A model generated the notes under the pieces. That model saw only the letters and a list, made by a program, of their open reading frames with translations. It was not told the DNA's origin and did no database searches. DNA of 64,000 bases from Silene conica (taxonomy: Eukaryota > Streptophyta > Magnoliopsida > Caryophyllales > Caryophyllaceae): positions 30,252,579-30,316,578 of the forward strand of contig CM055313.2 of NCBI GenBank assembly GCA_029255685.2, written 5' to 3'. Position 1 is the stretch's first letter. Each line of letters starts with the position of its first letter. Below are positions 11,739 through 20,870 of the stretch, in pieces. The position numbers were made by a program, and so were the translations under genes.

Positions 11739-13217
11739 TGATATAATATACTCAAGAAGGGGGGGTTGAATTGAGTATGCCTTCTTTTTAAATCTTCTTC
11801 GATGTGTGTATGGTTGTATGATGATCTTCGAGTAAAACAAATAATAAGGAGAGGCACAATATTTTTGAAGTGGTTCAGTCTCACACTTTGAGACCTACGT
11901 CCACTATTCTCGATTAATAAAATTAGTACCAACTCTGGATTACAATTTTATCAACCCTACTCGTGCAACTTTGATGTTAGTTGCAACTCTATCTAGATAC
12001 CGTTAAATATCTAGCTATGACAAATACCGTTAAATATTTGCCTTACAATGAGTACCGCTAAATACTCGTTCTATCTTACGTTAATAAGATAAAGTCTTCG
12101 ATGTTTCTTGATGTCACAATGTCGAATGAATAAGATCAATGCTTGAGCACTTGAACCTTGAATCGGATATGACAATGAAAAGCTCGAACCTTGAAGAATA
12201 TGATCGACGGTTTCTCTTTCTTGGTTTTCGTGAATATGTATGTGTATGTCGTGTAGATTAATGTGCCATAGGTAGTCTATTTATATAGAATATATATCTA
12301 GGTAATTTGAACCCTAGATGATTTTAGGAATATTACTTAAAATAGAATACTAGTCTTTTAGTAATACTTACCTTAAATCTAATCTTAATATATTTAGGAA
12401 AGATTTAATAATATACTACAAGTATTCTATAAGGAATCAATTTCCTAATTCATATTTAGGAAAGATCTTTATATAATAAACAATTAGTATCCTTATTAAA
12501 ATAACTTCCTAAACCATGTCAAAGATAATAAATTATATTATCATAATATAATCTTAGTTTGTTTAGGATTTTAAATAAATGCATAATATTTACTCAATTT
12601 AAATCCTACACGATTTATGGAACGTGTCATAGTACACGTTTTCCAAAACCGTTTCAAACAATCTTTAGACTATATTATCTTGACAATTAAGTTATATAAA
12701 AATCCTTAGTTTATTAGAATTAAATAATTAACTCATAAGAAAATTATTTATTCTTTTTTCACTAAAAGATATTTTATATTAACCCATTAAGATTAATAAT
12801 TCCATATTCTAAAATGGAAAACCAATTAAACAATAATTGTTCACGATGATTTCACACTTGATTTCGGAAACGACAAACGTTTCAACCAACACATATATAT
12901 CGATCATTTCTTCATAATATAGAGTTATAGCTACGAGCTATAACTTGAATCAATCTCGTACTAAAGCTATAGTTGATAAGTATAACTTTAGTTCATAAGG
13001 CGCGCTTGTGATCTTCTATCAATCTTCTACTTAGTCAATTCATTGACTAACACTCTTGAATCTTTTATACTTGATTGATTAGATCTTGTTACTAATATTC
13101 TGTACACTTAGCACATTATTATACGCACGAGTATATAATATATACATAGCTAGACTTGTCATTATCAAAACATAGACATATATACTTAATATATATATTC
13201 GAATATATGGTTCAACA
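11739..13217 (-). mobile_element. SIRE-like Copia LTR, copy 2
   Basis: 1479 bases, with the same TG...CA ends as copy 1. Both copies have the same left flank (TCTAT and the 350 bases before it). Neither has a primer site on the left, and the right flank here (GAAGC) gives no target duplication. The pair is thus not a 5'/3' LTR pair of one element but a duplicated segment of flank plus LTR. Confidence 0.75.
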
Positions 13218-13256
13218 GAAGCTAATATAGAAACAATGCAAACAATCCATCACAAG

Positions 13257-13619
13257 TGATGCCCGTCGTTGAGGGCGTCAAAGATAGAATTTATATTCCT
13301 AAACTTTAACTATAGATAGTGAAAGTCAGAGTCGAACCACAAGGAGGTGGGGAGTGTTTATTGTTCTAAGTCAATGTTTTAGGGTAACAAAATTGGGGGT
13401 TGTATGTTTGTTTGTCACTAGGTCTAAAGAAAATATAGACAGGAATAAAACGAAAGTAAGATAAAGATAAGACTTATGATAAAACGAATGCTAGGATGTT
13501 CGGGTAATAAAAGCTATGATGGTATAAATTCTGAGTCAACATGTATTGCAGTCGCGTAAGGGGTGTAACATATCCTCTCGGTCTATGATACCTAATAGCT
13601 CCTTTCGGCCTATGCTATT
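13257..13619 (-). mobile_element. OTA-A 3' LTR, distal part (cut by ANG-1)
   Basis: On the minus strand this is the end of an Athila/Tat-type LTR finishing in CATCA at 13257. It continues across ANG-1 at 40507-42309, the CTATT at 13615-13619 being repeated at 40502-40506. ACAAG at 13252-13256 would be the outer target duplication. 13218-13256 is 39 bases of unassigned sequence between this LTR and the SIRE-like LTR. Confidence 0.75.
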
Positions 13620-14609
13620 TGTGGGGAATAAATCATGTATTCGCCCTAAAACGTGAAGGATTATAATGAATTTTACAATTGAGATTATTGTCATAAGTTA
13701 ATAAAAACATTAAAGAGAATACAACCTTGGGTCCTTGCTTGAAAAGGCCTAAGAACAGGAATTAAAGTAAATTCCCTCCTATAACTTGCACCCAAGACTT
13801 GAATGTGATGTTGCCGCGTGTGCTAGAAATACTCTCCAATTGCCTTGCAATATGGGGAGAGCTTTTGTGAGGTTTTAGTTGTGAGATCTGAGTTTTGGGA
13901 AAAGAATGTTCTCAAAACCCTAATTCTTGAGATTATGATTACCCGTGTCATGACAAAAAGAGAAGGACTCTCCTTTTGTAGTAAGTGGGTCGGCCGAACG
14001 GGTATTAGGTAAGGGTGGGCTTTTCCACTCTTACCTTATTCCTTTGCGTGATTCGACCCGATTTGCTAATAATATAATTCGCGGGTATTTATTATAAATC
14101 GCACACATGTTATCAGATATTAATACAGTCGATGTATTAATAATGGTCTGATAAAATACGATATTGCATAATTGGCCCAATTAATATAACTGTTTATATT
14201 AATACGCAAATTCAATATTTAATTAAATATAACCGTTTATATTTAATTTACGAATTAATCACGTAATCCGTTTTAGCTAAAATTATTTAATCCGTATTAA
14301 ATAATAATCTCAACATCTTATTGACTAATTTAATAGTCAATACCTCTGACTAACTGTTTAGTCATATGCGGCATAAATGTGACTGTATTTTCATACCTTC
14401 ACATCTCTCAAACGTGTCCTATAGGTGTGACGTATAGGGACCAGTTGATCACCGCCATCCGTATGACAATAACGTCAAACTTATCTAGCAAGCCAACCGT
14501 TATTGTTAAACGTGGATCAACTGATAATAATACTGAAGTATGCCCTTGTGATCCTTAAAGAGATTTAATAAGTCATTGTACTTAATTGTCAAGGACACCA
14601 GCCCCAACA
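13620..14609 (-). mobile_element. ANG-1 3' LTR (Angela/BARE-like Copia)
   Basis: 990 bases. On the minus strand it runs from TGTTGGGGCTGG (14609) to TTCCCCACA (13620) and matches 39511-40501, with about 20 substitutions counted by eye. The five bases outside the outer ends of the two LTRs are both CTATT, which fixes the element as 13620-40501. The divergence is higher than that of ANG-2's LTRs, consistent with ANG-1 being the older host of the nest. Confidence 0.95.
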
Positions 14610-15460
14610 ATCTCCCACTTGTCCGTACAAGGGTATCTGCAATGACGTTATCACACTACATGTGGAGGACACAAGCTCCAACAAAACTCCCACTTGTCCG
14701 TACAAGTGTAGGTGCGATAACCGATTCTCATATCCTTTTAAAATTTCTCCCACTCAATGTAAGACAATTTACAAATCCGCATTCGCAAAGGTCGTATCTC
14801 ACAAGCGATCTGTATCAAGAGTGGTTTCCCCGACTAGAGAGTAACTTAACTGATAAAACGAATCTGTATTCGAGCATGGCCATGCATTTCAGTTACTACT
14901 CCTCGAGTGGCCCTGAGAAATGATAAAATCCTGATAAGGGTTTGGATATTTCCCTGAACTCGAATCCTGCCGATATCGCGCAGCATGAAATAACCCAGAA
15001 AAAATCCTCTTGGCCCCTGTTACGATGACCGTGGGAAAGAAACCAAAGTTACCCAAAATCTGCCTTAATCTCAAGAGACAGTTGAAAGTCAAAAGATTCG
15101 ACTCGAAGGAAAACTATGGAGGTCCTATCCACGACCTGGCACCCAATGTTTAAACACATTTAGGACTCCATAACGTTGTCACGGGGTGTCCTACGAGATA
15201 TCCGTATAACTCGCCTTTGTGATTGGTCAGTCAGCCGTGTGACTTATGGCTCGTTGAACCCACCATCAACCAACGTCACAAAATGATTACCTGAGTTATC
15301 AGCTCAAGTGGGTAATCAAGGACTAAAAACGATGTAATGTAATTCAGTTCACTTTGTGGTGTTCAAAATTGGCGTTCAATTCCACATGAAAAGCAAAACA
15401 TTATATATCATAACAATGAGGTTGAATAGAGTACACGAGAAAATGAATTATTACAAGAAT
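14610..15460 (-). mobile_element. ANG-1 3' untranslated region with duplicated tract
   Basis: Between RNase H and the LTR. The functional polypurine tract (ACAAGTGGGAGAT) lies at 14610-14622. About 80 bases further in (near 14685-14710) the same tract recurs, followed by a second, vestigial LTR start TGTTGGAGCTTGTGTCC. The rest is non-coding; a block with TGAGTGGGAG resembles the end of ANG-2's interior, which supports common lineage. Confidence 0.7.
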
Positions 15461-16406
15461 TCATAAAAGAGTACTACAACTTAGGAACACATCCAATTCC
15501 CATGGAATGGATGTGCCTTCATGCTTATCACGTGGCAATGCTTTAGTGAGAGGATCAGCTATGTTGTCATCCGTAGCGATCTTATCAATGAAAATCTCCT
15601 TTTGCTCCACGTAATCTCTGATTAGATGAGCTTTCCGTTGTACATGTCTAGCCTTGTTGCTAGACTTATGCTCCTTAGCTTGGAAGATGGCACCTTTATT
15701 GTCACAATAAACGGTGATTGGGTCATTCGAACTAGGCACTACTGAGAGTCCTTGTAAGAATTGACGCATCCATATTGCTTCCTTAGCTGCTTCCGAGGCG
15801 GCATAGTACTCGGACTCAGTAGTAGAATCTGCTGTAACACTCTGTTTAGAACTTTTCCAGCTGACAGCAGCGCCATTAAGAGTAAAAACGAATCCAGACT
15901 GAGATTTCGAGTCGTCTCGATCCGTTTGGAAGCTAGCATCTGCGTAACCCGTGGCGCAGAGCGTCGAGTCGCCTCCGTAAGTCAATCCCCAATCTTTAGT
16001 CCTCCGTAGGTACTTAAGAATGTTTTTCACGGCCATCCAGTGTTGTTCACCTGGATGAGCTTGGAATCGGCTTGTCATACTCAATGCATATGCAACGTCT
16101 GGACGTGTGCATATCATGGCATACATGATCGATCCTATTGCCGAAGCATAAGGAATCCGACTCATGCGCTCTTTCTCTTCCAATGTCTTAGCTTCTTGAG
16201 TCTTGCTCAAGTGAAGCCCAGTAGTCATAGGAAGGAACCCCTTCTTGGAGTTCGTCATGCTGAATCTCTCTAGAATCTTATCTATGTAAGACTCCTGACT
16301 GAGAGACAACATCCGTCGTGATCTATCCCTGTAGATACGGATGCCCAAAATTCTTTGTGCCTCTCCCAGATCTTTCATCTGGAAATGGTTTTTCAACCAT
16401 GCTTTA
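15461..16406 (-). pseudogene. ANG-1 RT C-terminal part and RNase H
   Basis: This encodes the end of Copia reverse transcriptase and the whole RNase H domain, about 315 codons without a stop. Visible motifs are MKDLGEAQRILGIRIYRD and ARPDVAYA-like CTRPDVAYAL of RT, and in RNase H the acidic residues of GYADAS, TESEY and YCDNKGA, plus the ADPLTKALP tail of the Copia polyprotein. The frame stays open further to 16636, but that part is read from the solo LTR inserted at 16407 and is not ANG-1 protein. The upstream RT part continues at 17391. The gene is broken by the solo LTR here and by TEK-1 at 17777. Confidence 0.93.
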
Positions 16407-17390
16407 TGTTGGGGCTGGTGTCCTTGACAGTTAGTACAATGACTTACTAAATCTCTTAAAGGATCACAAGGGCATACTTCAGTATTATTATCAGTTGATC
16501 CACGTTTATCAATAACGGTTGGCTTGCTAGATAAGTTTGACGTTATTGTCATACGGATGGCGGTGATCAACTGGTCCCTATACGTCACACCTATAGGACA
16601 CGTTTGAGAGATGTGAAGGTATGAAAATACAGTCACATTTATGCCGGATATGACTAAACAGTTAGTCAGAGGTATTGACTATTAAATTAGTCAATAAGAT
16701 GTTGAGATTATTATTTAATACGGATTACATGATTAATTCGTAAATTAAATATAAACGGTTATATTGAATTAAATATTGTATTCACGTATTAATATAAACA
16801 GTTATATTAATTTGGGTAATTATACAATATCGTAATTTTATCAGACCATTATTAATACATCGACTGCATTAATATCTGATAACATGTATGCGATTTATAA
16901 TAAATACCCACGAATAATATTTAGCAAAACGGGTCGATTCACACATTGGGATAAGGTAAGAGTGGAAAGCCCACTCTTACCCTAATGGGTCGGTCGGCCG
17001 AAACCAATACAAAAGGAGAGTCCTTCTCCTTTTGTCAGGTTACTGCTTCTTTGATTGTTTTACTGATTAAAAACATCTCAAGGAAATTAGGGTTTTGAGA
17101 ACTGCCTTTTCCCAAAACCCCAGATCTCACATCTAAAACCTCACAAAACTCTCCCCATATTGCAAGGCAATTGGAGAGCCTTTCTAGCACACGCGGCATC
17201 ATCTTAAACAAAGTCTTTGGTGCAAGTTATAGGAGGGAATTTACTTTAATTCCTGTTCTTAGGCCTATTCAAGCAAGGACCCAAGGTTGTATTCTTTTCA
17301 TGTTTTTATTTAACTTATGACCATAATCTCAACTGTAAAATTCGTTATAATCCTTCATGTTTAGGGCGAATACATGCTATATTCCCCACA
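16407..17390 (+). mobile_element. Solo LTR of the ANG-1 family, opposite orientation
   Basis: 984 bases from TGTTGGGGCTGG to TTCCCCACA, the same family as the ANG-1 LTRs but on the plus strand. It is flanked by a perfect five-base duplication, CTTTA at 16402-16406 and 17391-17395. No interior remains, so it formed by recombination between the two LTRs of an element that had inserted into its own relative. It splits the RT gene of ANG-1. Confidence 0.95.
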
Positions 17391-17776
17391 CTTTAACCGA
17401 AGATAAGAGAGGTATGTCATTCCCAATCAAGAGTATGTCGTCGACATACAGTACTAGGAATACAATCTTGTTCCCACTCGACTTGATATAGAGACATGGT
17501 TCCTCGACTGATCGAATAAACCCATTCTCTTTTATCACTTGGTCGAAGCGATGATTCCAACTCCGTGATGCTTGCTTAAGTCCATAGATGGAACGCTTAA
17601 GCTTGCAAACTTTCTTAGGATTTTATGGATCAATAAAACCCTCGGGTTGTATAATGTACAACTCTTCCTCCAAATAACCGTTTAAGAAGGCGGTTTTAAC
17701 GTCCATTTGCCATATTTCATAATCGTGAAATGCGGCGATCGCTAAGATAATCCGAATGGAAAGTAGCATGACTACG
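17391..17776 (-). pseudogene. ANG-1 RT core segment
   Basis: The central part of Copia RT. Motifs in order on the minus strand are WQMDVKTAFLNGYLEEELY, PEGF, CKLKRSIYGLKQASR, and the catalytic LYVDDILL. An in-frame stop occurs right after PEGFIDP (about 17622), so this copy is dead even without the insertions. The left side joins 16406 across the solo LTR. The right side joins 36914 across TEK-1, where CTACG (17772-17776) is repeated at 36914-36918. Confidence 0.92.
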
Positions 17777-18431
17777 TGTAAAACCCCTCGCGAAAGCGGA
17801 AATATAAACATACAAAAGTACCAAAAATGCAGCGGAATTAAAACTTTTTAAAGAAAACATCATGCGAGAAGTCTTAGACTGAACAGAAACTGAAACTGAA
17901 ATAAAACCAAAATAGATAAGTAGCAGTTCTAAGTATCAAACCGAAAGAGATATACAAGCCTGGGATGGAACATCCCTACAGGCACCAAAACAGAGTATCA
18001 AAAGTCTAACAGTCTAGCTAACGATAGGGTATAAGTCATATGATGATGGATCATCACTCGCTAGCCCTCCTGTGATCCCATCTCCAACCAGCATGTACCT
18101 ACATACATGAAAACATGTACGCCACAATCAGTGGGGAGTGACTAGAGTTCTCCTAGCCACCTTTTGTGACAACACGTAACATATAAAACAATACAGAATA
18201 CTCCAACATATAACAACATGTGAAGCATAAACATCTCATCATCTGATCTCTTACAATCATGCGATTACCATGCACGGCTCTCAACCAACTTCATAAACAA
18301 ATAGGAAGGAGAGCCGGTTTCCCTACTGGTTACCCAGTCGGGGGGTCTTTCTATCCAACTATTTATGAAACTGAACTAAGAGTCATCCAATGCCTTGGAT
18401 GATTAAACCATAACCCAATAAAACATCATTT

Positions 18432-18667
18432 ACTCATCATGCATATCTGACACTGTACCCTCATCAAGGCAAGCAGATAAAACATCCATAACTCATCATG
18501 CATATCTGACACTGTACCCTCATCAAGGCAAGCAGATAAAACATCCATAACTCATCATGCATATCTGACACTGTACCCTCATCAAGGCAAGCAGATAAAA
18601 CATCCATAACTCATCATGCATATCTGACACTGTACCATCATCTAGGCAAGCAGATAAACATCCATAA
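18432..18667. repeat. 59-base tandem repeat, 4 units
   Basis: The unit begins ACTCATCATGCATATCTGAC and ends AACATCCATA. There are four copies, the last slightly diverged. It is present with the same copy number in the other TEK-1 LTR (34575-34810). A related repeat, in the opposite orientation, is split by the solo LTR at 51329, so the array is old in this LTR lineage. Confidence 0.93.
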
Positions 18668-18670
18668 CAC

Positions 18671-19169
18671 TAGCAACGGGTCCAGAGGTGAACTTAACAC
18701 ATATCCCATTACTACACTATTTCGGGTCCAGAGGTGAACTTAACACATATCCCAACATCCAAACAAGTAAAGGGTCCAGAGGTGAACTTAACACATATCC
18801 CTAAACTTACAATCATGAAAAGGGTCCAGAGGTGAGCTTAACACATATCCCTAATCATCCAAAAGCAAAGGGTCCAGAGGTGAGCTTAACACATATCCCG
18901 ATGCTACAAACATGTATTGGGTCCAGAGGTGAACTTAACACATATCCCAATACACAGTCGCTGCACAACGGGTCCAGAGGTGAACTTAACACATATCCCG
19001 TGTACGACAACCGATCACGTGTCAGGTCCAGAGGTGAGCTTAACACATGTCCTGACACGCCCAAGCAAAACACGTAACGGGTCCAGAGGTGAGCTTAACA
19101 CATATCCCGTCACGCGGTATATAAACACGTAGTGGGTCCAGAGGTGAACTTAACACATATCCCACCACG
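18671..19169. repeat. Array of ten hairpin repeats with private complementary stems
   Basis: Ten copies of a 30-base core (GGGTCCAGAGGTGA followed by RCTTAACACATATCCC, written in halves) are separated by 14-26 bases of unrelated sequence. The bases just outside the GGG and CCC ends differ in every copy but are complementary to each other within a copy. Examples: TGTATTGGG (18913-18921) with CCCAATACA (18946-18954); CGTGTCAGG (19018-19026) with CCTGACACG (19051-19059), where the core's own outermost G and C have changed together to A and T; CGTAACGGG (19073-19081) with CCCGTCACG (19106-19114). Only copy 2 lacks clear pairing. GTG/CAC inside the core can form a small inner stem. Confidence 0.85.
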
Positions 19170-19460
19170 CGACAACCATTGTAACCACTAACATCCAAAG
19201 GTAGAAACTAACCTATAGTTCTAACTTCTTAAACCTCTAATCAACACTTAATTGATTCCGGAAACCAAGACGAGGGAGAGCCGGTTTCCCTTTCGGTTAC
19301 CCGACCGGGGGGTCTCTATCCTCACTCCATTCCCGAACCCAATATAGTGTTGCCCGTACACCGGGAACCTCAAGTATATATCACGGGTAAACAAAACGAG
19401 TTTCAAATACAACTGATTAACCGTTTGAAAGTTACACGCAAAAACAACACAAAACGCCTT

Positions 19461-19860
19461 CAGGGGTCCCCAGCCGGTCGGCAGGCAGCCGGTCGGCCGG
19501 CTGGTGATCCTTCAGTCTACGCCTCTTTTCAAAATGACGAAAACATCACCAAGGACTCCCAGCCGGTCGGCGGGCATCCGGTCGGCCGGCTGGGACTCCA
19601 TTCCCCAGCCTTCTCTATTTCGCAAACCACCCCTTTACACTCCCAGCCGGCTGGCAGGCGGCCGGTCTGCCGGCTGGGCTCCCATCCTACTTATGTTCTC
19701 GCAAAACATACATAACACACAACGACTACCAGCCGGTCGGCAGGCAGCCGGTCGGCCGGCTGGCAGTTCAAGGCCATTTCCTCAAAAATTCGAAAACACC
19801 ATATACGCTCTCCCAGCCGGTCGACCGGCGGCCGGTCGGTCGACCGGCTCAGAGAGCCTG
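19461..19860. repeat. Array of five GC-rich palindromic modules
   Basis: Five modules start with CCAGCCGG and end with CCGGCTGG (CCGGCTCA in the last), spaced 50-75 bases apart in AT-richer DNA. Interiors contain further GGTCGG/CCGACC or GGTCGACCGG palindromes. As in the neighbouring array, private outer flanks pair in at least four modules: GGGGTC with GATCCT-like (copy 1), GGACTC with GACTCC (copy 2), CGACT with AGTTC-like (copy 4), and GCTCTC with GAGAGC (copy 5). Confidence 0.85.
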
Positions 19861-20805
19861 TAACGAAAATCGCAAATTTCCAGAATTCTCTATACTTCGC
19901 AAATCGACACCACAACTCAAACAACATTACAATTGATGTTTACCCACCAACATAAATCATTCAATACTACTATTCTACCAGCAAACAAGTCCCATAACAA
20001 TCCTCAAATGGTTATATCGAGTATCCGTCGCAAAATGAGAAAAACTGAAAATACACTTAAGAACTTATAACAACAAATTTAAGCATGAATTCTTCACAAC
20101 AACATCATCCTAAACATGTTACTAAGTTTCTTAAACATAACACATGAACAAAATCAGAATCAAACATAAGAAACACAACAAAAGTGCTAATATACACATA
20201 AAGGCCGAGTTTCTCATTATCGTCACCTTTCAAGCTTACTCCGGCAGATGATCCTCCTCAATAACGTAACTATCGGTGTCGGGATCGTCCCGGCCAACAC
20301 CTACAACATAGAAAACGGATTTTAAGTGCTTAAAACGGATTTTAAGGAAAACAGCCCGTTTTTCAAAGTCGACGAAATGAAAAATGAAAGTGATGGATGA
20401 CTAGGAAATCGAACGAGGATTCCGAAAATGTACTTACTTTTGCAATTTGAAGAACGGATGAGGGAGAAAAGCTCAAAAGAAAGGAGTATTAATGGAGGTT
20501 TTGAGGATAAAGAGTTTACTGTAAAAGAGTTTGATGAAGGAGGATGAATGTCGACATATTAGGGGTTTATGGGGTTTTAAGGACTGTCCTTTCCGAGTAA
20601 TTAAAATGGGTCGGATAAATGGAACGGATGTTTAAGTCGGATATTTACATGCCAAGTTGTATTCGTCTTAAGGACTTGAGGTTCTTAAGACGGATCTCAC
20701 TTATTGAATCAAAATCTTCCGAGTTAAATTATTAAAATATTATTTTATTACGTAAAATAATTTAAAACGATTAAATTGGATTTTACGAAAATACGGGATG
20801 TTACA

Positions 20806-20818
20806 ATCACCCCAACTT
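20806..20818 (-). other. Polypurine tract, TEK-1
   Basis: On the minus strand AAGTTGGGGTGAT directly precedes the LTR start TGTAACATCC. Just upstream is TTTCGAGGACGAAAC, typical of the end of chromovirus interiors. Confidence 0.9.
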
Positions 20819-20870
20819 CAAAAAGTTTCGTCCTCGAAACTCGAACGGATATAAATCTATATACTATACC

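Larger units (their letters stand above)
17777..20805 (-). mobile_element. TEK-1 3' LTR (Tekay/Del chromovirus)
   Basis: 3029 bases. On the minus strand it begins TGTAACATCCCG at 20805 and ends GGGGTTTTACA at 17777. The partner LTR is 25473-26047 plus 34490-36913. The pair differs by scattered substitutions (about 1 percent by eye) and two small deletions in the 5' copy, one inside the GC-rich palindrome array. The flanking CTACG pair shows insertion into ANG-1's RT. The LTR is unusually long and holds three different repeat arrays (separate entries). Apart from these it shows no coding potential. Confidence 0.95.

Noticed and set aside
8731-13217. One complete Copia element with 8731-10208 and 11739-13217 as its LTRs.
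   Set aside because: The interior side of the right copy is the same flank that lies outside the left copy, there is no primer site, and TCTAT and GAAGC do not match as target duplications.
16407-16636. N-terminal 76 codons of the 391-codon RT/RNase H frame.
   Set aside because: They are read from the inserted solo LTR; the target duplication at 16402-16406 marks where ANG-1 sequence begins.
18671-19169. Regular 30-base repeats with 14-26 base unique spacers resemble a CRISPR array.
   Set aside because: It lies in a plant LTR, is present in both LTRs of one element, has no cas genes, and the 'spacers' end in sequence complementary to each other across the repeat.
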